DNA from: Tamlana sp. 2_MG-2023
GTDB lineage: Bacteria; Bacteroidota; Bacteroidia; Flavobacteriales; Flavobacteriaceae
Direction: 5' to 3'
NCBI RefSeq assembly: GCF_030548465.1
Contig: NZ_JAUOSF010000008.1
Span: 124,001 to 188,000, forward strand
DNA length: 64,000 nucleotides
Part shown: positions 8,610 through 17,999 of the stretch, piece after piece
Layout: every line of letters starts with the position of its first letter
Position numbering within the stretch: the first letter of the stretch is position 1
Translations under genes and position numbers: made by a program
Notes under the pieces: model-generated
Databases searched by the model: none
Seen by the model: only the letters and a program-made list of their open reading frames with translations
Told to the model about the DNA's origin: nothing

Positions 8610-10973
8610 TTATTTTATTTCATTTTCTGAAAAAAATATGCGTCTTCCATTTTTCAAAATTAAATCCTCCCCTTCCAAGTGAATGGTTCCCGAAAGTCGA
8701 ATATCGGTACTTGAAGCCCCTATTTTAAATTGATAGGCTCCAGATTCTACCAACCACTTAGCATTTTCATACTGCACCAATTGTTCTGGCGAAACTTTAA
8801 AAATAACGATTTTTTCTTCTCCCTTTGCTAAAGCTACGCGTTGAAAGCCTTTAAGCTGAATCGGTTTCATGGTAGAATTTTTATCCACTGGAGAGACATA
8901 CAATTGTACGATTTCGGTACCATCGCGATCTCCTGTATTTTTTAAGTTAAAAGCTATAGAAAACCTGTCGGCAATAAGCTTAGCCGAAGTTTTCATTTTT
9001 AAATTGCTGTATTCAAATTTGGTGTAAGACAAGCCATAACCAAAAGGGTATTGTACTAAAGTTTCATCCTCGTAGCCATTTTTATAATTGATTTCGGCTC
9101 TAGATTCTGTTTTCGGATAAGTAACACATAATTTAGAAGAAGGATTAACTTCTCCCACAATAATATCGGCTACCGCATTCCCGCCTTCTTCCCCAGGAAA
9201 CCAAGCTTGTAAGATGGCAGCACATTTGTCTTCAAACTTGCTTACCAACTGTTGCCTTCCGCCAAATAACACTAAAATTACAGGTTTTCCCGTTGCAATT
9301 AATTGTTCTACAAAAGCTTCTTGTTCTCCCGGTAATCTTATTCCTTTTCGTTCTCTACCTTCGCCACATAAATATAAATTTTCACCCATTGCTGCGATAA
9401 CCACATCACTTTCGGTAGCAATTTTTAAAGCATTTTGTAAATCTGGCTGTGGTAAGCCTTTAATAGACATCATTTTTAATTTACTCAACCTGTCGTCTCC
9501 CAAACCACTATTATCCACCTTCGATTCTAAAGGCGCACTCCAATCGCAACCTCTTTCGTGTAAAATCGCAACTTGATCTCCTAATTTTCGTTCTAATCCT
9601 TCTTTTAGCGTTACTAACTTCGGGTTGGTTGGGTCGAACTCGGTACTATGCCAAAACGAAATCATCGATTGGTAGGTATAATCACCTAAAAGCCCTTGTA
9701 CTGTCGCAGCATTTGGCCCAACTAAAGCAATTTTATTTACTTCTTTGCTTAGTGGTAAAATTCCATTATTTTTTAAAAGCACGATTGATTGACTAGCTGT
9801 TTTATACGCTAACTCTCGGTTTTCTGGCGGATCAAAGTCTAAAACACCATCTTTTCCTATTACAGGATTTTCGTCCAATAAACCTAATTTCGCTTTCATG
9901 ATAAGCGAACGTTTTACAGCTTGGTTAATGGTCTCCATAGAAACGTGTCCTTTCTCTAAGGCTTCAGGTAATAAAGGGTATGCTCGAGGTGAGGACAATT
10001 CAATATCGACACCTGCATTAATTGCCATGGCACCAGCAATCATTTCTGAAGGTGCTTGTTTGTACCCTTTATAGGTTTTGGAAACGGCAAAGTAATCACT
10101 AATTACCAAGCCATCGAAACCAATTTCTTTACGCAACATCTGGTCTAACATGGTTGGGCTTGCCACTACAGGCAGCGCTTTATAAGTCCCGTAAGATGGC
10201 ATCACACTTTTTGCTCCAGCTACTTTTATACTCGCTTCATGCGGCATGAGGTACTCTTCGTATAATTCTTTTTCACTGTTATTGAAAGTGCCATATCCAG
10301 CGAAATGTTTTACGGTTGCAGCAACACCTGTTTTAAAATCAGTTCCCTGTAATCCTTTTACAAAAGCAACGCCCATTCTTGATGTGAGATAAGCATCTTC
10401 GCCATAACTCTCTTCAAGTCGATTCCAATGTGCTGTTCTACTTAAATCCAACATAGGAGACAGTGCGAATGTAGCCCCGGCAGCTCGCATATTTACGGCT
10501 GTAGAACGTGCATTATTTTTTACTAATTCTGGATTCCAGGAACAGCCTACACCAATTTGCTGCGGAAAGGTCGTCGCTCCTTGTGTTGCAAATCCCGTAA
10601 TAGCTTCTTCATGAAAAATTGCTGGAATTTTTAAGCGCGTTTCCGTGGTGAGATAATGCTGCACATCGCGAACAATATCCCTCAATTCTTCAGGGGTTAC
10701 GGTTAATCCTGAAGAAAACTGACAAAAATGTCCCATGCCATTTGGTATAATTTCGCGGCATTTTTCTAAGGACACTTTACCATCAACCAAAAGCTGATTT
10801 AACCGTGTCCCAACAATTTGTGCTAGCTTTTCTTCTAGAGTCATTTTATCCATTAAATCGGCAACACGTGCCCCAATTTCTGGAGTGCTATAGGGTTTAT
10901 TAAGATTCTCTTGAGCCTGTAAACCAAATACTATATGGCATATACAAATCAAGAACCACAACTTATGTTTCAT
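8610..10973 (-). CDS. GH3 beta-glycosidase (BglX-like), exported
   Basis: This is a GH3 enzyme with an N-terminal (beta/alpha)8 domain, an alpha/beta sandwich and a C-terminal fibronectin-III-like domain (ending around SGAYQFKIGASS). The open frame begins at 11006, but I prefer the ATG at 10973 because it starts directly with a signal peptide (MKHKLWFLICICHIVF, cleavage near GLQAQ). Numbered from the upstream ATG, the nucleophile is Asp304 in VISDYFAV and the substrate-binding KHF motif lies near 233. GH3 enzymes release terminal beta-linked sugars (glucose, xylose, glucosamine and others) and the linkage here cannot be read from sequence. It is the last gene of a leftward operon with GH2, GH3 and a DUF4038 protein, 163 bp after the latter. 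Confidence 0.88.
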   Translation of the reverse strand: MKHKLWFLICICHIVFGLQAQENLNKPYSTPEIGARVADLMDKMTLEEKLAQIVGTRLNQLLVDGKVSLEKCREIIPNGMGHFCQFSSGLTVTPEELRDIVRDVQHYLTTETRLKIPAIFHEEAITGFATQGATTFPQQIGVGCSWNPELVKNNARSTAVNMRAAGATFALSPMLDLSRTAHWNRLEESYGEDAYLTSRMGVAFVKGLQGTDFKTGVAATVKHFAGYGTFNNSEKELYEEYLMPHEASIKVAGAKSVMPSYGTYKALPVVASPTMLDQMLRKEIGFDGLVISDYFAVSKTYKGYKQAPSEMIAGAMAINAGVDIELSSPRAYPLLPEALEKGHVSMETINQAVKRSLIMKAKLGLLDENPVIGKDGVLDFDPPENRELAYKTASQSIVLLKNNGILPLSKEVNKIALVGPNAATVQGLLGDYTYQSMISFWHSTEFDPTNPKLVTLKEGLERKLGDQVAILHERGCDWSAPLESKVDNSGLGDDRLSKLKMMSIKGLPQPDLQNALKIATESDVVIAAMGENLYLCGEGRERKGIRLPGEQEAFVEQLIATGKPVILVLFGGRQQLVSKFEDKCAAILQAWFPGEEGGNAVADIIVGEVNPSSKLCVTYPKTESRAEINYKNGYEDETLVQYPFGYGLSYTKFEYSNLKMKTSAKLIADRFSIAFNLKNTGDRDGTEIVQLYVSPVDKNSTMKPIQLKGFQRVALAKGEEKIVIFKVSPEQLVQYENAKWLVESGAYQFKIGASSTDIRLSGTIHLEGEDLILKNGRRIFFSENEIK

Positions 10974-11006
10974 TTTTTTATTTTTTTGTTGGAGTGAATC
11001 AGACAA

Positions 11007-11169
11007 GCTTCCTGCTACAACTTTGCTATCAATTTGAGAATAAAAATATTCAATTGAATACCATTTTCGTATTCAAGAACTTTTCAGTCTATAAATCTGG
11101 TCTCGACTGCGCTCGACCTGACATTTTACTCTTCAAACACATAAAAAACATGCTTCTAACTACTATCCT
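11007..11169. repeat. Intergenic region with copy of a dispersed flavobacterial-type repeat
   Basis: The spacer between the DUF4038 and GH3 genes contains tctcgactgcgctcga at 11101-11116, itself an imperfect inverted repeat. A related sequence occurs at 53747-53761. Short elements of this type are scattered through flavobacterial intergenic regions. It sits inside a presumed operon and could affect readthrough or message processing. Confidence 0.5.
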
Positions 11170-12825
11170 TTATTTTTCTTTTTTCGGTTTCAGATTTTTA
11201 ACAATTAAAATAGCATCGGCCTCATGACGCCAGGGTCTTGGGTTCCAAAATTGAAAATCTTTAGAATTGTATTTTTCTTCTTTCGTGAATTCACCAGTTA
11301 AAGTATTAAACCATTGCGTGGTTGCATATCTATAATCGAACTGGCCTTCTACAACAGGGTTGGCACTTACCCAATTATTTTCTTTTGGGGCATACATCAA
11401 TACAATGCCGTCTTTTTTATTGGTTAAATTATACCCCGAACGGTTGAAGTGCTTCATGGGTACACAATTTTCAAAATTAACCACATCCATTAATTTGTAC
11501 ATATGTTCAAAATATTCGAAATGCGGTTTTATAAAATCGTTTGGCGTTTCATACGGATTATGAATCAAAACATTCCAAGAAGCTCCTTGCCAGTAGTAGG
11601 TAGTATATCCGCCCGCGAATAAGCACATATAATTACGTCGCAAACAAGCTTCGGCATCTACATAAGCCCCAGGAAACACCACATAAGGCGACTCTTCATA
11701 GCCACCATGTTCGATGTTGAAAATAGGTTTCTTCGGAAAACTTTTTCGTGCTTGGGTCATTGGCGTATAAATATCATGTGCCCAATTTTGCATGGAGATA
11801 AAATCGACTTCCGAAGGATGCTTTTTACAAAATCCGTAATCGTGTACCGAGATTAATCGGTTATAAGCATCAAGTTTTCGAGCGCGAGAAATACGCTCTG
11901 AAATATATGCTTCGGTAGCTCTGCCGTAATACAAAGCTTCTTTGGAAACATCCCAAACGATATTAGGAAAACCTTGGTAACGTTTTATCACATAATCGTA
12001 ATACAAATTATCGGCTTCCGACTCCATATCTGGCCAGTTCACTAATTTATTCCACACATAAATCATGAGATGACTTACAATATCTTGATCGTGCATTTCT
12101 GAAATCACCTTATCGAAATGCTTGAAAAATTCGATATTTAAGCTTGAAAAATCTGGATTTGCATTCGATCCTAAAAACGGAAACATATCTTGACGACCGC
12201 CGTATTCATGCTCAGGATGATTTTTTAATCGCTCGTCTTTTGGCCAAGACACATCGTGCGAATACACATTCATCACCACTTGATTAAATTTATTATCGTT
12301 TAAAACCGATAACAAATGTTTGGTTTTAGACAAGTCTACTTTCCCGTAATCTAAGGCAAACAACCAATCGCATTCGAAGGCTAAATTAAAATAATGCGAT
12401 CCGTCTTCATAGAAAAAACGCTGCGGATTATCATCGTGTAACACGATACCGCCATGGCGATTTTCTTTTTTATTTTCAGTAATAATAAAACTACCTTTTT
12501 TACCTTTTAAGCCTTTTACTTCCGATTGAATTTCGAAGGTCTTTTCACCAACTGTAGCGCTGGAATATCGAAAAATCCATTCCTGATTGCCATTATAAAA
12601 CAGCGGAATATTTTGCGTTCCGTTTTCATCGCTAACTACAGCAAAGGCTTCAACGTTAAAAGGTTTTTTGATGGTCTCTTTCGCTGTATACACCAAATCG
12701 ATAACCTCCCACTGCACTGCTTGTACAGGCTTATTAACTTTTGAACCTTTCACAACCCGAGATTGACCAAAACTTACAGGCGTTAGTAATATCGCGAGAC
12801 AAAATGTTAAAAATGAAATTCTCAT
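11170..12825 (-). CDS. DUF5060/DUF4038 putative glycoside hydrolase, exported
   Basis: This 551-residue protein has a signal peptide (to about FGQ, residue 21), a beta-sandwich DUF5060 domain (about 30-120) and a DUF4038-type (beta/alpha)8 barrel (about 130-500). Candidate catalytic acids, by analogy with clan GH-A, are the Glu in WDVSKEALYYG and the Glu in FNIEHGGYE. DUF4038 barrels include characterised enzymes such as GH140 apiosidases, but similarity at this level does not give the substrate. It starts 18 bp after the second GH3 gene and belongs to the GH2-GH3-DUF4038-GH3 operon, so it probably removes a side group or terminal residue of the same oligosaccharide in the periplasm. Confidence 0.75.
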   Translation of the reverse strand: MRISFLTFCLAILLTPVSFGQSRVVKGSKVNKPVQAVQWEVIDLVYTAKETIKKPFNVEAFAVVSDENGTQNIPLFYNGNQEWIFRYSSATVGEKTFEIQSEVKGLKGKKGSFIITENKKENRHGGIVLHDDNPQRFFYEDGSHYFNLAFECDWLFALDYGKVDLSKTKHLLSVLNDNKFNQVVMNVYSHDVSWPKDERLKNHPEHEYGGRQDMFPFLGSNANPDFSSLNIEFFKHFDKVISEMHDQDIVSHLMIYVWNKLVNWPDMESEADNLYYDYVIKRYQGFPNIVWDVSKEALYYGRATEAYISERISRARKLDAYNRLISVHDYGFCKKHPSEVDFISMQNWAHDIYTPMTQARKSFPKKPIFNIEHGGYEESPYVVFPGAYVDAEACLRRNYMCLFAGGYTTYYWQGASWNVLIHNPYETPNDFIKPHFEYFEHMYKLMDVVNFENCVPMKHFNRSGYNLTNKKDGIVLMYAPKENNWVSANPVVEGQFDYRYATTQWFNTLTGEFTKEEKYNSKDFQFWNPRPWRHEADAILIVKNLKPKKEK

Positions 12826-12843
12826 GGTGTAGTAATATTTAAA

Positions 12844-15042
12844 TTATTTTAAAGTAATTACAGCTTCTTGAGGCAAAGCAGCACCAAGCTCTACACTACG
12901 ATTTCCTGGGGATGCATTACCTACAACAACTTGGTATTGCCCTTTTCTCCAAACCTTTTCTCCTGCTACATTTACAACTTGAAACTCTTCCGGCGTAAGT
13001 TTAAACTTTACTGTTTGGCTTTCTCCTTTTATAAGAGTAATTCGTTTAAAAGCCTTTAAGCTTTTTAATGGAATACCACCACTTACCTTTACAGGATTAA
13101 CATATAACTGTACCACTTCATCAATATCATAATCACCTACATTAGCAACATCTATGGAAACCTCCAAGTCATGATTCTTTTTCAACTTAGATGTGCTTAA
13201 GCTTAGGTTTTTAAATTCCGTTTTCGAATAAGTTAAACCGAAACCAAAAGGAAACATAGGCTCCTTCTTCATATATTTATAAGTACGCCCTTGCATGGAA
13301 TAATCTTCATAAGCTGGCAACTGTGAAACGTTTTTAGGAAAAGTAATTGGTAAATGTCCAGAAGGTGAAATATCCCCAAACAAAACATCGGCAACGGCAT
13401 TACCACCTTGTTCACCAGGATACCAAATTTGCACAATGGCATCACAACCTTCGGCTATATCTTCCAAAGAAATTGGACTACCGCTGGCAACCACCAAAAC
13501 TAAAGGTCCTTTTTTCTTCTGAATCATTTCCTTTACATAATTAATTTGGTTTTCAGGTAATTTTAAATCAACCTTATCCCCTACACTAGCAGAAGCAATG
13601 GCATCAACCTCTTCCCCTTCACGATCGGCAGTTAAGCCCACTACACAAATAGTAACATCGGATTCTGCAGCCACGTTTGGCGCCCAGTTTTTAGGATTGA
13701 TATTTTTATGAAATGGCAAAGCGCCACTTCTGTAATTTAAAGAAGAACCTAATGAAATGGCATCGGTAATTCCTTCTAAAATAGTTACCAGATTGGAACT
13801 TACCCCATAATAACTTCCCATAAGCATATCGGCAGAATTTGCAAAAGGCCCCGTTAAATAAGGCACTTTAATGTCTTTGGAAAGCGGTAAAACCTTGTTC
13901 TTATTTTTCAACAGAACTATAGATTTTTGCGCTGCCTCTCTTGCTAGTTTCACATGGGCTTCGGCATGTATGTGCTCCGAGCCAATCTTGGTGTAGGGAT
14001 TATTATTATCGCCACCCACGATTCCCAATCTAAATCGGGTTTTAAACAGTTGCTTGGTACGTTCGGCTATAATTTCTTCAGTAACTAAACCTTGCTCTAA
14101 AGCTTTTTTTAATTGCTTGTATGTTTGTCCGCAATTTAAATTCGTCCCTGCTAATAAGGCAACAGCTGCTGCTTCTGCTGGAGATTTTGCGTAGTGTAAT
14201 TTATTTGAAATTCCAGAAATGGCACCACAATCGGAAGTAATGTATCCGTCGAATTTCCAATCTTCCCGAAGTGTTTCTTGCAATAAAAACGGACTCGCTG
14301 CCGATGGAACACCATAAACCGCATTGTAAGCAGCCATCACCCCTTCCACTTTAGCCTCTTTAACCAAGGCTTCGAAGGCTGGGAAATATGTTTCGGCTAA
14401 ATCTTGTTTAGATGCCACCGCATTAAATTCATGGCGGATGTTTTCTGGACCAGAATGCACAGCAAAATGCTTTGCACAAGCAGCTGTTTTTAAATAATTA
14501 GGATCATCTCCTTGCAAACCTTGTACAAAAGCAACACCTATTTTCGACATTAAATACGGATCTTCGCCGTAGGTTTCTTGTCCTCTTCCCCAACGTGGAT
14601 CCCTAAAAATATTAACATTAGGCGTCCAAAACGTAAGCCCTGCATATTTACTATGGTTGCCCATTTTTTGTGAAATGATATACTTTGCGCGCGCCTCTGT
14701 TGAAATTGCGGTAGCAACACGTTTGGCCAGATCTGGATCGAAAGTGGCACCAATGGCTATGCCCTGTGGAAAAATAGTTGCTTTCCCGTTACGAGCAACA
14801 CCATGTAAAGCTTCATTCCACCAATCGTAATCTGGGATTTCAAATCGCGATAACTCTTGAGCTTTATTAACCAATTGACCAATCATTTCATCAACTGTCA
14901 TTTGAGACACCAAAATATCAACACGTTTTTCTAAAGTTAAATTGCTGTCTTTAAACGAAAAATCTACATCCTGCGCGAAGCATGGTACACTAATTAAGCA
15001 TCCTAAAATGAAGATTCTAACTAGAAACAGGGGTGTTTTCAT
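12844..15042 (-). CDS. GH3 beta-glycosidase (second copy), exported
   Basis: This 732-residue GH3 enzyme has a signal peptide ending near CFAQ (residue 24). The catalytic nucleophile is Asp271 in ITSDCGAIS and the KHF motif is at 191-193. An SDC nucleophile context and the WWNEALHGVAR motif near the N-terminus are shared with many GH3 beta-xylosidase/glucosidase-type enzymes. The C-terminal part has the alpha/beta sandwich (WYPGEQGGNAVADVLFG) and a fibronectin-III-like domain. It differs clearly from the other GH3 in this operon, so the two probably act on different linkages. It follows the GH2 gene by 6 bp and precedes the DUF4038 gene by 18 bp. Confidence 0.88.
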   Translation of the reverse strand: MKTPLFLVRIFILGCLISVPCFAQDVDFSFKDSNLTLEKRVDILVSQMTVDEMIGQLVNKAQELSRFEIPDYDWWNEALHGVARNGKATIFPQGIAIGATFDPDLAKRVATAISTEARAKYIISQKMGNHSKYAGLTFWTPNVNIFRDPRWGRGQETYGEDPYLMSKIGVAFVQGLQGDDPNYLKTAACAKHFAVHSGPENIRHEFNAVASKQDLAETYFPAFEALVKEAKVEGVMAAYNAVYGVPSAASPFLLQETLREDWKFDGYITSDCGAISGISNKLHYAKSPAEAAAVALLAGTNLNCGQTYKQLKKALEQGLVTEEIIAERTKQLFKTRFRLGIVGGDNNNPYTKIGSEHIHAEAHVKLAREAAQKSIVLLKNKNKVLPLSKDIKVPYLTGPFANSADMLMGSYYGVSSNLVTILEGITDAISLGSSLNYRSGALPFHKNINPKNWAPNVAAESDVTICVVGLTADREGEEVDAIASASVGDKVDLKLPENQINYVKEMIQKKKGPLVLVVASGSPISLEDIAEGCDAIVQIWYPGEQGGNAVADVLFGDISPSGHLPITFPKNVSQLPAYEDYSMQGRTYKYMKKEPMFPFGFGLTYSKTEFKNLSLSTSKLKKNHDLEVSIDVANVGDYDIDEVVQLYVNPVKVSGGIPLKSLKAFKRITLIKGESQTVKFKLTPEEFQVVNVAGEKVWRKGQYQVVVGNASPGNRSVELGAALPQEAVITLK

Positions 15043-15048
15043 GAATTT

Positions 15049-17583
15049 TTATTTTATAGTTAGTTTTATAGTTTTACTAGCATATCCTTCCGCTCTAGCG
15101 GTAATGCTAACCGTACCTGCATTTTTAGTAGACTGTATTATTGCCAATGCACGTCCTCTAAAGGTTTCAATGCTATTTGATTGAAAGTCTTGATGCTTAT
15201 TGAAATTCGCACTATCTACTCCTAAAAGTTTGGCATTGCCTTCAATAGTAAATTCAACTTTGGTATTCTCTGTTTTTACGGGTAATCCGTTTTCATCTTC
15301 TAACTGCACCACGAGATGTGCGACATCATAAGCATCGGCTTTAAGCTTAGTTTTATCTACATTAAAAGCTAGGCGTACTGGCTTGGATGTGGTTTGAAGA
15401 GCTGTATCCATTTTTTCCCTACCCAAAACAGCACGCGCTTCTAATTTACCCGACTGAAATGGCACCACCCAACGCATTAAACGGTCTGGCGATTCCGACA
15501 TGCTTCGGAAACCTAAAGATTTTCCGTTTAAAAGTAATTCTACGGTGGCGTAATTGGAACATACTTCCACTAAAATGGTATCATTTTCTTTATAATTCCA
15601 ATGCATATTAGAATCCCGCCATTTATAAGAAGCTTTCTTTTCTGCTACAGCAAATCCAGAAAGAGAATCTACGGTAAAACCAGATTCTGCAATTGGTAAG
15701 GTTCCTATAGAAAGATGAGGATCTTCTTTCCAGATACTTTTAAAATAATTATAACCTTGCAGTTTAAACCCTGCTAAATCCAACATATCTCCCCATGGTC
15801 TTCTTCCGGGCCAACGCTCATAGCTTTCCCCTAAATAATCGATTCCCGTCCACATGAACATACTAAAAACACCTGGATACTCCAACACTTGTTTCCAGTC
15901 ATCCCAAGCACCAGGACACTCATTAATGGTTACTTGTTTCTCTGGAAAATGCGTTTGTGCCCATGGAATCTCAATATTTCTATAACTGTAACCTACCAAA
16001 TCTACGGCATCCGCATACCCACTAACGTGACTTATTTGCGGAATAATTAAATTGGCTGTAGTTGGACGTGTGGTATCCAAATCTTTTACCCATCCGTTTA
16101 GACGTTTGGCTGTTTCAGCTAGTATATATTTTCCTTTATTGGATGCTTCGTAGCGTTTCTTTAATTCTTCAGGAGAATACATAGGGGTTTTACCCCAAAA
16201 TTCTCCAGCATCTTGTGGATTTTCTGGGTCTTTCCAAAATCCTGTACTATATCGATAATTCAAGTAAGTCCACTCAATTTCGTTCCCGATACTCCACTGC
16301 ACCACACTTGGATGGTTTCTATCTCTTAAAATAGAACGGGTTAAATCGCTTTTTCCCCATTTTTGAAAATGCTGGTCATAACCACGAGAAATATAATCGT
16401 CGTGTCGGTCGTGGTAATTTTGACGTTTATCTTTTGGGTAATCAAACTCATCGAATATTTCGTTTTGTACTAAAAAGCCCATTTCATCACAAAGGTCTAA
16501 AAACTCTTGAGAAAAAGGGTTGTGAGACGTACGAATAGCATTTACGCCACCATCTTTTAAAAGTTGTAAACGTCTTCTCCAAACACCCTTTGGAACAGCA
16601 CTACCAACTAAACCACCGTCATGGTGTAGGCAAACTCCTTTCATAAAGGTTGATTTCCCATTTAGAAAGAAACCTTCTTTTGCTTTAAACACAATATCTC
16701 GAATTCCGAAAGGCGTTTCGTAAACATCTACCACTTTATTTTTAATGATTACCGAAGAAACCGCCTTATACATGATAGGGTTGTCGGGCTCCCAAAGCAA
16801 CGGATTAGAAACACTTAAAGTTTGAGATACTTTCGAGGTTTTTTTTGAAGCTATTTTTAAATCGGATTTTGTAACAGCCACCCGCTTACCTGCCGTATCA
16901 AAAACTTCAGTTTTTAAAGTAACTTTTTTATTTTTTTCATAGGAATTTTTAATGGTAGTTTCTACTTGAATGGAAGCTTGCTCTTTAGAAATTTCTGGAG
17001 TTGTAACATAAGTTCCCCAAATTGGGATATGTAAATTATCTGTTGTAATCAGTTTTACGTTTCTATAAATACCACTACCCGTATACCAGCGGCTATCTAC
17101 ATAACGCGAATGATCGACGTGCACGGTAATAACATTATTGGAGCCATCGGTTTTTAATTTATCGGATAAATCAAAATAAACTGGCGAATATCCATAAGGA
17201 TTCTCTCCAAGTAACTTGCCATTTAACCAAAATGTAGCGTTATTATACACGCCATCGAACAAAATATAGGTTTTTCCATTTTCAGGATTTTTGGTTGTTT
17301 TGAAGTGTTTTTGGTAAACGCCAACGCCTCCCGGAAGATAGCCCGTTGCACCATCCCATGTATCGCTAAAAGAAGCCTCCACACTCCAATCATGAGGCAA
17401 TCTAACATCACGCCATGTAGAATCGTCTAAAGGTAATTGTGTTGGAATTTTAGTATCTTCCACTAAGGTAAATTTCCAATCGAAATTAAAATCTTTTTCG
17501 CGTTCTTGAGCGACTACATTTAGGTGCATAAATAATGCGAATAGGAAAATAGTGAATGGTTTTGTGGTGGTTTTTAAAGGCAT
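15049..17583 (-). CDS. GH2 beta-galactosidase-like enzyme, exported
   Basis: This 844-residue protein has a signal peptide (cleavage near VVAQ, residue 26) and the GH2 order: sugar-binding jelly roll (about 30-190), immunoglobulin-like domain (about 195-300), catalytic barrel (about 305-600) and C-terminal beta domains. The acid/base is Glu435 in WSIGNEIEW and the likely nucleophile is Glu555 in TINECPGAW. GH2 enzymes in marine galactan loci usually remove terminal beta-D-galactose, but the family also includes glucuronidases and mannosidases. It is the first gene of the leftward operon with two GH3 enzymes and a DUF4038 protein; its promoter must lie in the 416-bp spacer upstream. Confidence 0.88.
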   Translation of the reverse strand: MPLKTTTKPFTIFLFALFMHLNVVAQEREKDFNFDWKFTLVEDTKIPTQLPLDDSTWRDVRLPHDWSVEASFSDTWDGATGYLPGGVGVYQKHFKTTKNPENGKTYILFDGVYNNATFWLNGKLLGENPYGYSPVYFDLSDKLKTDGSNNVITVHVDHSRYVDSRWYTGSGIYRNVKLITTDNLHIPIWGTYVTTPEISKEQASIQVETTIKNSYEKNKKVTLKTEVFDTAGKRVAVTKSDLKIASKKTSKVSQTLSVSNPLLWEPDNPIMYKAVSSVIIKNKVVDVYETPFGIRDIVFKAKEGFFLNGKSTFMKGVCLHHDGGLVGSAVPKGVWRRRLQLLKDGGVNAIRTSHNPFSQEFLDLCDEMGFLVQNEIFDEFDYPKDKRQNYHDRHDDYISRGYDQHFQKWGKSDLTRSILRDRNHPSVVQWSIGNEIEWTYLNYRYSTGFWKDPENPQDAGEFWGKTPMYSPEELKKRYEASNKGKYILAETAKRLNGWVKDLDTTRPTTANLIIPQISHVSGYADAVDLVGYSYRNIEIPWAQTHFPEKQVTINECPGAWDDWKQVLEYPGVFSMFMWTGIDYLGESYERWPGRRPWGDMLDLAGFKLQGYNYFKSIWKEDPHLSIGTLPIAESGFTVDSLSGFAVAEKKASYKWRDSNMHWNYKENDTILVEVCSNYATVELLLNGKSLGFRSMSESPDRLMRWVVPFQSGKLEARAVLGREKMDTALQTTSKPVRLAFNVDKTKLKADAYDVAHLVVQLEDENGLPVKTENTKVEFTIEGNAKLLGVDSANFNKHQDFQSNSIETFRGRALAIIQSTKNAGTVSITARAEGYASKTIKLTIK

Positions 17584-17999
17584 CTGTATTATTTATTTTA
17601 TTCAAAAAGGAAAGCGTATAGATTTAGTCTTACGCCTCATTTACTAAAGTAACGGAAAGAGAACAATTGGAAAACCGCAAATCACTCATATAACAGAACA
17701 TATGGCCATTTTGAGGTGTTTGTCCAGTTATTATCCAGTTTTATCCAAAAAATTTAAGGTGGATATAAAACCCACCTCAAATCCAATAAAACAAAAATCT
17801 AACTAACTATTTTTCTATTCTTTATATTTTATTTAGGATTATCCGTTATGTGACATAATATTTGAGCGTCAATCTGAACTTATTTCATGTTCTCATCACA
17901 ATACGTTAATTATCACCCTTATTTGATTCCGAAATAAATTCGGAAGGACGTAGAACAATATTTACACTACAAAACAGATATACAGTTTATATTTTTAAC
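17584..17999. other. Intergenic region between GH29 and GH2 genes
   Basis: These 416 bp hold the promoter of the GH2-GH3-DUF4038-GH3 operon and the 3' end of the GH29 transcript. A 7-bp hairpin (ttccgaa, loop ataaa, ttcggaa) at 17927-17945 lies 55 bp past the GH29 stop but has no T-rich tail, so it is at best a weak terminator. An inverted pair tttgaggtg (17710-17718) and cacctcaaa (17773-17781) encloses a second short stem, aggtgg/ccacct; this could be an operator or a leader structure. I see no coding sequence. Confidence 0.4.

Noticed and set aside
9214-9576. 120-codon open frame antisense to the first GH3 gene
   Set aside because: It lies wholly within a conserved GH3 reading frame and shows no protein-family features.
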